Below, one piece after another: positions 7,417-15,729 of a stretch of 64,000 nt of DNA. The notes beneath the pieces are model-generated. The model saw only the letters and a program-made list of their open reading frames with translations. It had not been told where the DNA came from and searched no databases. The translations under genes and the position numbers were made by a program. Source of the stretch: Prevotella melaninogenica (GTDB taxonomy: Bacteria > Bacteroidota > Bacteroidia > Bacteroidales > Bacteroidaceae); the NCBI RefSeq assembly GCF_003609775.1, contig NZ_AP018050.1, positions 186,001 through 250,000 on the forward strand, in the 5' to 3' direction. The stretch's first letter is position 1. Every line of letters begins with the position of its first letter.

Positions 7417-8805
7417 TTATTTATCTTGTGAGTACTGGCTTTCCCAGTTAGCCTCTTCTGGTTCTTCACCCTTACGACCCTCGAGCTGAATAACGAAGCT
7501 CTTTGCAGGGAAGTATGGAGTGATGTGAATATCAAGTAATACACGATCCTTCTGGTTTGGATCTTGCTCAATTCTCATCACTCGGAACTTCTCAATCAGA
7601 CGAGTTGGCCCCTGTATGCTATCAAGGAACTTCACAATCTGGCTTCTCAAGTCAGCCTCTGTACGAGTTGTCCAGTTCTCGAATGCGCGGCGGTTCAGGA
7701 AGTCGAATAGAACCTTAGAGATATAATCGAATACACGAACAACAGAGTAAGTCTGCAATCCAAGGTTATCACCATTGAAGAGTGTTTTAGCAGAGAATGC
7801 CATCACCTTACTATACTCGTTGACCATTGGTACAAGACCCATGCGTTCGATTTCTGAAATCTCGCTTTTCTTCAAATCGAAACGTACGCTTTCAACATCA
7901 TTAAGACCACCAAATTTCTTTCCGGCAACTACCTGTGACATCAATGTGCTGTAAATCTTACCTGCGAGAGCAGATGAGCCTGGTACGTAAAGATTGTCTT
8001 CTTCTCCTACCTGTACTACCTTCTGGCGTCCTAAAAGCCAGTTACATGTCATAATGATGTTTGACTTGTATACATCTCCACCAGAATGGTCAGCATTAAA
8101 GAAGACATCAACAACATCGTCTGGCGTTTCCAAATCCTGGAAGTCAGTTAGAAGCATAACCTTATTGCTGTGTGCAATCTTACCCCACTTGTCAAGGACA
8201 GCGTTAGATCCCAAATATCCAGGGATGACAAGCAAAGAATAGTTACGACGAAGGTCGAGACGGTCGAAGTTATGCTTAAGCTCGTTGCTGATATAGTCAA
8301 TGAAAACAGGATTGTCTAAGTCTGTCAATTGATCCATCTCAGCATTGACAATAGTGATATTCTTAACCTTCTGACTCTCTGTATTGCGATAGAATAAAGC
8401 AACTGAACGATAAGAAGTCTCAAGCTCACGTGTACGAGCCAAAACCTTACTAAGATTCTTATTCAGTAAGTCCTCAACATGCAAGGCTCTTTCCTTAGCC
8501 TTATCTCTCATCTGTTCAGCTGACTGACCAGATTTTAAGAGATCAATCCAAACTTCAAGACGATTAGCTAAAACCTTACGATCATTCTCCCATTGTGCAT
8601 CAGAGAGGAAGATGTTTCGGCGTGCCTTACGTGAAGGATTCAGATTAGAAAAGCCGTCAATGATATTCTCTAAGAAAGTAAATCCGCCATACTCTTTCAG
8701 TTTGTCAAGCGCACTGGCAGCAGAAGAGGTTCCCTGCTGTGCAATAGTACTCTTACTTATAGAAGGAGCCTGCTGTTCTTTAGCCTTTATTTTATTATTG
8801 TCCAT
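7417..8805 (-). CDS. tssC: Type VI contractile sheath large subunit TssC
   Basis: The 462-residue protein matches the Bacteroidota form of TssC/VipB, which with TssB builds the contractile sheath around the Hcp tube in the cytoplasm. Family signatures include the N-terminal LSDAQWENDRKVLANRLEVW segment, VIPGYLGSNAVLDKWGKIA, and a C-terminal domain with WTTRTEADLRSQIVKFL and LLDIHITPYFPAKSFVIQL. The first 30 residues are Lys/Gln/Ser-rich and probably disordered. It follows tssB by 20 bases and ends in its own terminator, so tssB-tssC form a two-gene unit. It is cut off from hcp-vgrG by about 3 kb of insertion-sequence debris, although both groups run the same way. Confidence 0.93.
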   Translation of the reverse strand: MDNNKIKAKEQQAPSISKSTIAQQGTSSAASALDKLKEYGGFTFLENIIDGFSNLNPSRKARRNIFLSDAQWENDRKVLANRLEVWIDLLKSGQSAEQMRDKAKERALHVEDLLNKNLSKVLARTRELETSYRSVALFYRNTESQKVKNITIVNAEMDQLTDLDNPVFIDYISNELKHNFDRLDLRRNYSLLVIPGYLGSNAVLDKWGKIAHSNKVMLLTDFQDLETPDDVVDVFFNADHSGGDVYKSNIIMTCNWLLGRQKVVQVGEEDNLYVPGSSALAGKIYSTLMSQVVAGKKFGGLNDVESVRFDLKKSEISEIERMGLVPMVNEYSKVMAFSAKTLFNGDNLGLQTYSVVRVFDYISKVLFDFLNRRAFENWTTRTEADLRSQIVKFLDSIQGPTRLIEKFRVMRIEQDPNQKDRVLLDIHITPYFPAKSFVIQLEGRKGEEPEEANWESQYSQDK

Positions 8806-8825
8806 TTTTAATTTAGTTTTTATTC

Positions 8826-9284
8826 TTACTTGGCTTCTGTGTTCTTAATTTCGTCAAGCGAACTCTGTAACAAATCTATTACAGCTTGACGGGTTTCTGG
8901 ATTAGCCAAAGCTTTCAATAAGGCTTTATTTGATGAAAGCTGACGAGCAATCTTTATATTCTGCTCTTTCTCAACATCAAGTTTACTAAGGAAAGCACTA
9001 TTCTCTTTTAGCTTTTCCGAGTCAAAATCTCCAAGATTCTTAAAGTGCATTGTCTCTGTAACATCTTCACCGTTATCATCTTGCATCTCAAGTGTAACAG
9101 ATGGCGAGAAATGTTCGAAGACATCTTCTACTGTTTGTAAACCATAAACCGTTTCAGGGCTTACTGGAGCCTCATCGGTTAATTTTTGTACTAATAACGT
9201 TCTGTTGGAAGGGATGTCGGCAATTGACTCATTAGCGTCAACATTTACCTCATTACCTCCGATTCCATAATCATAAATGGCCAT
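8826..9284 (-). CDS. tssB: Type VI contractile sheath small subunit TssB
   Basis: The 152-residue protein has the acidic N-terminus and the conserved NRTLLVQKLTDEAPVSPETVYGLQTVEDVFEHFSPSVTLEM segment (quoted in part by features: NRTLLVQKL and VEDVFEHFSPSV) of Bacteroidota TssB. The C-terminal half (FLSKLDVEKEQNIKIARQL and on) is a long helix that interleaves with TssC. It is the first gene of the tssBC unit, with a predicted promoter about 30 bases upstream. The length is normal for the family and the start has no competing upstream ATG. Confidence 0.9.
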   Translation of the reverse strand: MAIYDYGIGGNEVNVDANESIADIPSNRTLLVQKLTDEAPVSPETVYGLQTVEDVFEHFSPSVTLEMQDDNGEDVTETMHFKNLGDFDSEKLKENSAFLSKLDVEKEQNIKIARQLSSNKALLKALANPETRQAVIDLLQSSLDEIKNTEAK

Positions 9285-9316
9285 ATTTATTATCTTTAAG
9301 TTTTATCTAATAGTTA

Positions 9317-9341
9317 CAAATATACTCAAATCAGGTACAAA
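9317..9341 (-). promoter_or_regulatory. Predicted promoter of tssBC
   Basis: TATATTTG on the minus strand (9317-9324) fits TAnnTTTG. TTTG at 9338-9341 lies only 13 bases upstream, shorter than the usual 19-21, so the upstream element is doubtful. The start would be about 25 bases before the tssB ATG. Confidence 0.4.
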
Positions 9342-9827
9342 GCTATAAAAATTATACGTAATTCTCGCAATTTAAATGTGAAAAGACATTTATAAGCTAA
9401 TTTTTATTATATTTTGCTGAATGTTTTTCTCAAAATAGGTTGTCTAAGAAGCACTTTTTATACAAACTACTTTATAAAGTCCATTACGCCTGAAGAGAAG
9501 TTTATAAATAGATTCATAAATATAAAAAAGTAGGCAGGAATGACCAACCAATCAATTGTCTGCTACTCAAAATTGCGAAACCTATCTTCATAGATGTTGT
9601 AAGATAAATGCTAAAAGAGTATTGGTAACATCCTTCAGAGTGCATGAAAGACCTACTTTTGCAAGTGTTCTATAGTAGACTCTGACTTCATGCTTATACT
9701 CCTTTATTAAGTCTACCTCACTCCTCACTGTTTTTTTTGATGAACCTACAGTTATAGTGTTTCCTTCGGAGACTGTTCCCTACAACTAATCATCACTATT
9801 ACATTTAGAGAAAATAGTCTTTTCTAT
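9342..9827. other. Intergenic stretch with repeat debris
   Basis: No gene is seen. It holds the right copy of the direct repeat (9495-9548). Around 9612-9670 there is a degenerate match to units 2-3 of the 22-bp-phased element (AAAAGAGTATTGGTAACATCC ... CTTTTGCAAG). The rest is AT-rich without recognisable structure. Confidence 0.5.
9495..9548 (+). repeat. Direct repeat flanking tssBC (right copy)
   Basis: This is a diverged copy of 7274-7326 in the same orientation, but the hairpin that makes the left copy a terminator is broken here. Confidence 0.5.
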
Positions 9828-9908
9828 GGTTCTTCAGGAATTTGGAGTGATAAAATAGATAAAATAAAAAAGAAACCGCTGTAAATATTGTATATTTGAA
9901 TAAGCACA

Positions 9909-10128
9909 AACAAATGTACAAAGATGAACAGCAGTTTCCTATATCATGCTTGGGGGGCTTTACACCCACGAATGCACTTGTGAAGAATACAAAGGTAATA
10001 GAATTATTTTGCATGTACAAGCAAAAGAGCGAATAAGATGTTGCCCTTGTTGTGGGGCTCGCTCTGTTGTGAAAAACGGATATCGCCTGTGGGACTTTAT
10101 TGGATTTTTCCGAAATATGGGGTCATAA
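9909..10128 (+). pseudogene. ISL3 transposase N-terminal fragment
   Basis: The sequence encodes the first zinc-finger region (HECTCEEYKGN, RCCPCCGARSVVKNGYR) and then departs from the complete copy after about residue 69. A G-run near 9952 is six bases instead of seven, so the normal start codon is out of frame as well. Confidence 0.75.
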
Positions 10129-10150
10129 AGTAATCCTACTACATATAAAA

Positions 10151-10349
10151 GTCACACAGAGAGTGGGAGAACACGGAGATGAAAACATAAAGACAATATC
10201 ACGGAGGTGCCGAAGGCACAAAGAGCGACAGAGCCGTAGTGTACGTATTGTTGAAAGCTCTGATAATAAACGTCTTTAAAACTCGCAAATATCCTCTGAT
10301 GCTCCACGCACCAACGGTGCCCTCTGTACTCTCCATTTCTCTGTGTGAC
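10151..10349. repeat. 199-bp inverted element with GTCACACAGAGA ends
   Basis: The ends are imperfect inverted repeats of about 30 bases starting GTCACACAGAGA (10151 onward) and ending TCTCTGTGTGAC (10338-10349). The interior has no reading frame of note. It looks like a small palindromic or MITE-like element sitting inside the dead ISL3 copy. Confidence 0.6.
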
Positions 10350-10397
10350 GTTTCTTCAAAGTTCTAATATCAAAAGGTATCACTCCAAATTACTGAA

Positions 10398-10532
10398 GAT
10401 CCAGAAAAAAGAGAAGGCCTGTATGAAGAACATCACACTGAAGACGATACCTACCGCAGCAGTGGATTGCGTATTAATCTTACCTACAAAAGAACGTATC
10501 GACCAGATTATACATACTGGTCAGCAGCATAG
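10398..10532 (+). pseudogene. C-terminal remnant of an outer-membrane beta-barrel protein
   Basis: A frame that starts in the ISL3 right end encodes GLYEEHHTEDDTYRSSGLRI, then NLTYKRTY, ending in a TAG at 10530. A run such as RSSGLRINLTYKR is typical of the last strands of Bacteroidota outer-membrane beta-barrel receptors. The rest of the gene was removed or displaced at the IS junction. The protein name is inference from a short stretch. Confidence 0.5.
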
Positions 10533-10554
10533 AGATGATGGTAGATATAGCCAT

Positions 10555-10582
10555 GGCGCCTATCACACGATGGATAGGCGCC
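10555..10582. terminator. Perfect 10-bp hairpin between convergent genes
   Basis: GGCGCCTATC (10555-10564) pairs with GATAGGCGCC (10573-10582) across an 8-base loop. It sits between the barrel remnant and the tannase stop. It lacks a T-run on either side, so a terminator role is uncertain. Confidence 0.4.
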
Positions 10583-10615
10583 TGGGGCAGGAATGTATAT
10601 TTATCGCTCACTGCT

Positions 10616-12112
10616 TTATTTTACAATCTTAGCTATCCAGCTGAAGAGTTCTTTCAGGGCATAGTCGCCACTGTGAGGACGGTTCCAAGGTAGCTTGAAG
10701 TTAACATCCTTACCCGCATTCTGTAGCTTTGTAGCCAAATTGATGGCAATAGGGAAAGCAGTATCACGGTCGCGAGCACCATGTCGGATATACCAGTGAG
10801 GAGCAACAGAGGTAGCTGTATCACCGATGAAATACATAGGATTCAGCAGGCGGACATTGTCTTTTATCTCGTCAGACAATGTGCTACCCGTCTTTGCAGC
10901 AGCCCATGCCGTAAAGTTAACATCAGAACCTTGCTCGTTTCCAAACTCACCGTTCTCACCACTTGCAGCTGCTCCGTCCACGTTGTAGCTGTCAAAAGAT
11001 GGTACACCCTTGAGGGGTTGCGTACTTACTACGTAGTTAAGATACTTGTTCATATCAAGGTCTGTGATATATTCACCAACCTTTTTTCCGCCACCCATCA
11101 TCATCGGAGGCATACCGCCACCCATTCCTGCAGGTCGTGCCATACCTACACCGCCATTGATAGGAGCCTGAATAGCTGCCTCACTGCTGAATGTAAAACC
11201 GATAGAATCAGGGATGACTGCACCTGCATCTTTAGCATCCTGAGCACTACGGATAATAATCTGCTTGATATAGTCAAGATAATTGTCGGCATTTAGCAGT
11301 GTACCATCAGGCTTTTTCAAGCCAAGTGAGTTGATATAAGATGGGAACTGTGCTGCCAATTCCTTTATCAATGTCTGCTTACTTGCAGCGAGGCTCTTGC
11401 GACTATCAGTATTGCCATACAACCATTCGTATGCCATATCCGCATGATCGAGGTCGGTAATCGGGCAATAGCATACACTCGCAAAGATATCATCACGTCC
11501 GTCGGCTGCACCCATAGCCTTGAGCAGGGGCTCATAGGCTGGGTTATTGCCTGTTGCACCCATCAAACTCGACATCGCTCCACCTGCACTGGTACCGTCA
11601 GTAATAATCTTCTCCGTATTACCCGGTATCAGGTTATCAAAGTGACGCAGGTAACGGATAGCCGCTTTTAAGTCAAGCAGGGCTTTCGGAGCACGACCAG
11701 TATAAACCGTCTTCTTTCCTTTCTTTACGGTAGAAGTACGGCCACGGCTACCGGGAATAACGAGAACATAGCCCTCAGCCAAAGCGCGTCCACTGGCATC
11801 CTCTGCTTGTGGGTCACCTGCCTGACTTGCCATATAGCCTCCTACGTAAGTACGAAGGAAGATAGGTGTCTGCTCGTTAGCCCCTTCTGGCACAAAGATA
11901 TTCATATACTGATAGGTAGAATCTTCTACATTGGTAACAAAATAAAGTTTATTATAAGCAGTGTAGTTTACTACTTTGCCATCAGGCATTGTCAATGATG
12001 CCTTCACTCCACTCTCAGGATTAAACTGCAGAGCACTTGTCTTTGGTTTCTTAGCAGCATTCATATTCATTGCGAGCATCATTCCTAAGGATGCAATCAT
12101 TAGTTTCTTCAT
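10616..12112 (-). CDS. Tannase-family (subtype B) secreted esterase
   Basis: The 498-residue alpha/beta-hydrolase has a signal peptide (residues 1-19). The nucleophile elbow DGTSAGGAMS places the catalytic Ser at about 175. The motif GARDRDT (Asp about 448) and NRPHSGDY (His about 480) complete a triad laid out as in bacterial subtype B tannases. The line NPAYEPLLKAMGAADGRDD is also characteristic. Tannases hydrolyse galloyl esters of plant polyphenols, but members of this family in other niches may cleave different esters, so the substrate is open. A Gly/Met-rich insert (GGVGMARPAGMGGGMPPMMM) around residue 325 is unusual. It is last in a minus-strand run with a nitroreductase and an FMN/Fe-S protein, 41 bases after the nitroreductase. 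Confidence 0.8.
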   Translation of the reverse strand: MKKLMIASLGMMLAMNMNAAKKPKTSALQFNPESGVKASLTMPDGKVVNYTAYNKLYFVTNVEDSTYQYMNIFVPEGANEQTPIFLRTYVGGYMASQAGDPQAEDASGRALAEGYVLVIPGSRGRTSTVKKGKKTVYTGRAPKALLDLKAAIRYLRHFDNLIPGNTEKIITDGTSAGGAMSSLMGATGNNPAYEPLLKAMGAADGRDDIFASVCYCPITDLDHADMAYEWLYGNTDSRKSLAASKQTLIKELAAQFPSYINSLGLKKPDGTLLNADNYLDYIKQIIIRSAQDAKDAGAVIPDSIGFTFSSEAAIQAPINGGVGMARPAGMGGGMPPMMMGGGKKVGEYITDLDMNKYLNYVVSTQPLKGVPSFDSYNVDGAAASGENGEFGNEQGSDVNFTAWAAAKTGSTLSDEIKDNVRLLNPMYFIGDTATSVAPHWYIRHGARDRDTAFPIAINLATKLQNAGKDVNFKLPWNRPHSGDYALKELFSWIAKIVK

Positions 12113-12153
12113 ATTTATTGTTTTATTGAAATTGCTTTTATATCTTACGCTTA

Positions 12154-12789
12154 TTACTCCTCACCATAGGTGTTGTATGAAATGTTTTCCGTATTCCATT
12201 TATCCTTCGGACTCACATCAGCATCAGGATAACCAATGACAATCGTGTTTAGTGGAATTAACGACTCTGGGAGTCCGAGTACCTTAGCCACGTCAGTACA
12301 ACGTTCTTTGGAAGGGTAGATGCCTGTCCACACGGCTCCAAGTCCCATTCCTGTAGCAGCTAAGAGAATATTCTCCGAAGCTGCAGAGCAATCCTGAATC
12401 CAGAACTCACGTGCATTACCTTCAGCCGCCTTTTTCATATCACCACAAACAACGATAGCCAGTGGAGCCTTTGCTGCCATAGCAGCATAGGGATTAGCCT
12501 CAGAAAGTTCTTTTAACTGACTTTTATCCGTAATAACTACAAAATGCCAAGGCTGTTTGTTCATTGCTGTTGGGGCAGCCATTCCTGCACGAAGCAGTTT
12601 TTCTATCTTCTCCTTTTCAACAGTTTTATTCTCATAAGAGCGGATAGATGTGCGCTTGAGAATCGTATGGAGTACTACTTCGGAGCTATCTTGTTCCTTA
12701 CCTTTGTCATTCCCAGTTACAGCAAGTTTATAACTAAGGAATACAAGTGCAATGGCAAGCACTGCATTGATAATCATTGAAATCTTCAT
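12154..12789 (-). CDS. Membrane-anchored nitroreductase-family protein
   Basis: The 211-residue protein begins with a hydrophobic helix (residues 4-24) that should anchor it in the inner membrane or direct export. A full nitroreductase fold follows: RTSIRSYENKTVEKEKI at the start, an FMN-binding MAAPTAMNKQPWHFVVI segment, and a DCSAASENILLAATGMGLGAVWTGIYP core. Such enzymes use FMN to reduce nitro groups, quinones or related acceptors. It is encoded 5 bases after the FMN/4Fe-4S membrane protein, which could deliver electrons to it on the periplasmic side. That pairing is inference from position and the anchor. Confidence 0.85.
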   Translation of the reverse strand: MKISMIINAVLAIALVFLSYKLAVTGNDKGKEQDSSEVVLHTILKRTSIRSYENKTVEKEKIEKLLRAGMAAPTAMNKQPWHFVVITDKSQLKELSEANPYAAMAAKAPLAIVVCGDMKKAAEGNAREFWIQDCSAASENILLAATGMGLGAVWTGIYPSKERCTDVAKVLGLPESLIPLNTIVIGYPDADVSPKDKWNTENISYNTYGEE

Positions 12790-12794
12790 ATCGG

Positions 12795-13889
12795 TTATTT
12801 CTTGTTTTTTAAAGTTGACTGTTGGCTATATTTAAAGAGCGATCCTGTTGGGCAAACAAAGCGACAGTAAGGTCGAATAATCACCGTAGAGAGTACCACA
12901 AAGACGACAGCAATAACGATAACTACCCACGAGGCAGACTGGAAAACAAAAGCAGAGAATGGCTCATAGTCAATCCAATCGAACCATACACCTGTCCACA
13001 GACATAGCATAAGAACTGCCCACAGCAGCTGTCGGAACAGATCTAAACGTTTAGCCGTCTTTGGTTTCATTTTGATTTTGTAGCCTACACATTTCCCAGC
13101 AAGCTCTTGCAGCGAACCAAATGGACATATATGCGTACAATAATATGACTTCTTGCCAAAGAGGGGGTACACAAATGCGGTAATAAGCATAATAACGGGT
13201 ACTATCAGTGTCAACACATTCATACCATTTGACATATAACTAACGATTGATGTATAGTTCAGGAACGAGCCACACCAAAAGCCCAATACTATCACATTGA
13301 GAATCTGTTGGCTTATCCTGTATCGTCTATCCTTGACAAAGAGCGGTACGATGGCAGCCAAAAGTACTACTATTAGTCCTGCTATAGCCTTGCTTGAGAA
13401 GTCCATCTTCGCCCATATTGAATCCTGTACAGGATTCTTTGCGGCATACTGAAGTCCACGCTGTACGTTGCCGATGATAGCCTTTGACGAGAATGTAGCA
13501 CCTGAAACGGCATCCACTTTTAGCTTCTGAGCCTCTTCTACGGTATGTCCGTTCCATTTGGTCAGAAGTGCTGAAGCCTCCTTAAAGAAGTCGGGTGTCT
13601 CTGAATTTTCAAGTGCCTTGACACTCTTTATCTTACCATTTTCCAAGGTAATCTCTAAGGGAACGGTTCCTCCGTAGCCTATGATATCCTTACCAAGTTC
13701 AGTAGTATTCAACCTAACCGAACCATCTTCAAGGACAACCATTGTCTCTGTCTTTGCTGAATCCGTTTGTTGCTGTTTCAATTCACGTCCTACAACCTTT
13801 CCATCTCTACGAATACTGACTGCTATAACCAGCAGAACACAAGTCAGCAAAGATAGCAACTGCTGTAGTTTTCCTGAATAATTACTCAT
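12795..13889 (-). CDS. FMN-binding / 4Fe-4S NosR-NapH-like membrane protein
   Basis: The 364-residue protein has an N-terminal helix and then a periplasmic FMN-binding domain (residues about 50-150) with the flavinylation-type motif DAVSGATFS. In NqrC/RnfG-type proteins ApbE links FMN to a Thr at the last position; here it is a Ser. Four or five membrane helices follow. Two cytoplasmic clusters CTHICPFG and CRFVCPTG match NapH/NosR 4Fe-4S sites. The design suggests electron transfer across the membrane from ferredoxin-like clusters to a bound flavin. The nitroreductase encoded next is a plausible acceptor, making a two-gene redox module. Confidence 0.85.
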   Translation of the reverse strand: MSNYSGKLQQLLSLLTCVLLVIAVSIRRDGKVVGRELKQQQTDSAKTETMVVLEDGSVRLNTTELGKDIIGYGGTVPLEITLENGKIKSVKALENSETPDFFKEASALLTKWNGHTVEEAQKLKVDAVSGATFSSKAIIGNVQRGLQYAAKNPVQDSIWAKMDFSSKAIAGLIVVLLAAIVPLFVKDRRYRISQQILNVIVLGFWCGSFLNYTSIVSYMSNGMNVLTLIVPVIMLITAFVYPLFGKKSYYCTHICPFGSLQELAGKCVGYKIKMKPKTAKRLDLFRQLLWAVLMLCLWTGVWFDWIDYEPFSAFVFQSASWVVIVIAVVFVVLSTVIIRPYCRFVCPTGSLFKYSQQSTLKNKK

Positions 13890-13975
13890 ATTATTGTCTT
13901 ATAATCTTTCCTTCATATACCTTCCACATCAGCTTTAACGTCTGATATGAAAGAGGTTTTATTTCTTCCATGCAC

Positions 13976-14218
13976 CTACAACATAACGATATAACCACGC
14001 TTTGCCAACTCTGGATTGGGCAGAAAGCCCATATAATCCTCATCAGAGTACATTACAACAACACCGATACCGGTTTTAGTTGTTTTAGTTGTTGGCTGAT
14101 AGACAACTGCCGACTGATGAATTAACTTTTCATATTCCATAGAATAAGTTGCACCTTCTGCCATAACAGGAACCATATTCATTACAAGTCCCATAACAAA
14201 TAATAAAATTTTCTTCAT
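13976..14218 (-). pseudogene. Truncated alpha/beta-hydrolase-like exported protein
   Basis: Eighty residues begin with a clear signal peptide (cleavage after about VMA). They continue into sequence (VVVMYSDEDYMGFLPNPELAKRG in pieces) like the first strands of an exported alpha/beta-hydrolase. A stop follows at once; in-frame codons after it still look related for about 20 residues. No nucleophile elbow is present. It is most likely the 5' remnant of a hydrolase gene that once headed this minus-strand cluster. A short functional peptide cannot be ruled out. Confidence 0.5.
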
Positions 14219-14612
14219 TGTTTTGACTCCTAAATATTACTACTATCACATATTCATACACACGTGTATGGACAAAAATGGAGTTACTTCGGCTGAGATT
14301 GAATGCCCTGGTTTCTACCAAAACCATGTATATGACGAATACTAATAACGAAGGTTTAATCTCATCCCTCATCTTTTTATCCTACTAACAGCTGCGAAGA
14401 AGGAAAATCATACTCTATCTTATTAATGTATCATCCTTCCATCAGGCTGGGAAACGTCCATCTCTCCACTTACCATATAGACCAACGTATACTCTATCAC
14501 CATATTTTCACAAAGCATATTCTTGTCCACGTGACATAAGAACGTGACATAAGAAAAACATATCTGCCTAATTATTTACACCGATATCCTGATTGAAATC
14601 TATACCTTTATT
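14219..14612. other. Intergenic, nothing recognised
   Basis: AT-rich sequence upstream of the truncated hydrolase. I see no reading frame, RNA gene or clear hairpin. Confidence 0.5.
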
Positions 14613-15225
14613 GGCTCTTTCGTTAAATGGATAGATTGGAAACAGAATAAAGACTTATTGCTTACACGCTATGACTTTCCAGAATCAATGGTCTTACAAA
14701 GGGGACAAGCTATAAGATAGAATGTAGGAAAGACAAACACATACTATACCTATCATTACCATATCTCTCTGTCTTCTACAAACAACTTATTTCCATAGAA
14801 ACCAATGGTTGTAAACTATTTTCGTATTACTCATAACCGATATATGCTCTTTTGGCTTTGAAAAGACGCCTAATTGAGTTGCAATAGATGCCCTTTTGAA
14901 GTCTAACTAACGCCCTTTTGAAGTCCAATTGGGCACCTTTTTCTTATAGACTTCATAACAAACTGATTTGCTGATGGTTGCAAACTTGCCTTTTATACGT
15001 ATTTTACTGCTTTATTTTAAGTATTACAGACAAGTTTATGTAATGATTTTTCAGCATCTTATCTGCAAAATCTTCGATGTGTCAAAAGAAAAGGTTTTCT
15101 GTATAGGAAGATAAATATAGCAGACGACCAAGACAGTCTTAGCCCTCTTTTTGTTCAATGAAAACCTTTAGCTCTTTTTCGTAAAAGCTATACGGAAAGT
15201 ATCTACGCATTTAACGGAAGAACCC
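14613..15225 (-). mobile_element. Dispersed 22-bp-phased element, copy C, with ends and target duplication
   Basis: The left end GGCTCTTTCGTTAAATGG and the right end (reverse complement GGTTCTTCCGTTAAATG) are inverted repeats of about 24 bases. The 8-base sequence CCTTTATT lies directly before the left end (14605-14612) and again after the right end (15226-15233). An 8-bp duplication and GGYTCTTYC ends are ISL3-family features, but there is no transposase, so it is non-autonomous. The conserved core of five 22-bp units lies inside in reverse orientation. Confidence 0.75.
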
Positions 15226-15567
15226 CCTTTATTTCCATATCCGATTTATTATTTTCTGGATATAAAGGTATAGATAAATTTAACACAAACCAATCATTAA
15301 AGATTAAACATATTTTTGTTTTATTATCGAGTAGAGTGTTTGGCTTTGTAACGCAGGCGTAGCGGGCTACGTCAAGTTATAAAGACAGACAAGACGCAGA
15401 TAAGAAAACGCTTGCAGTGACTGTCCATCGTAGTGATAAACCAAAAGTAAGCTTTAAGTTTTATGAATCAAAAAAGGCAAAAACTCATCATTTTCTATGA
15501 GGGAGAAGGGCAAAAAATCCCTCTTTATGCACTTTTCAATCATCAAAATACCCATAAATGAGTATTG
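15226..15567. other. Leader region upstream of the FecA-type operon
   Basis: No gene is seen. It contains a 14-base palindrome CGTAGCGGGCTACG near 15360 and a short hairpin around 15510-15535 (GAGGGA ... TCCCTC). These may be ordinary repeats or weak terminators of older genes. Confidence 0.4.
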
Positions 15568-15595
15568 TTGTGGAGAATAAGTTTTATTAACTTTG
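15568..15595 (+). promoter_or_regulatory. Predicted promoter of the FecA/SusCD operon
   Basis: TTG (15568-15570), a 17-base spacer and TAACTTTG (15588-15595) match the Bacteroidota promoter pattern. The predicted start near 15602 leaves a leader of about 125 nt before the ATG at 15730. No Fur-type box was recognised. Confidence 0.6.
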
Positions 15596-15729
15596 CACTC
15601 CATTTTAAAAACAATATTAATATTTATAAACAATAAGTAGACTTACGTGCTTAGCAACATATACAAACCTGTTGAGATATGTAGAAATATCAAGGGATAA
15701 AAAAAGCATTGTAAGGCAAAAATATCACT

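Larger units (their letters stand above)
9828..10402 (+). mobile_element. Internally deleted ISL3 copy
   Basis: The left end and about 280 bases are almost identical to the ISL3 element at 4395. The right end CACTCCAAATTACTGAAGAT.. at 10381-10402 is a better inverted repeat than that of the first copy. Between them the transposase body is gone and a CACAGAG-type inverted element is present. Both IS ends survive, so the copy could in principle be moved by the transposase of the complete element. No matching flanking 8-bp repeat is seen. Confidence 0.75.
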
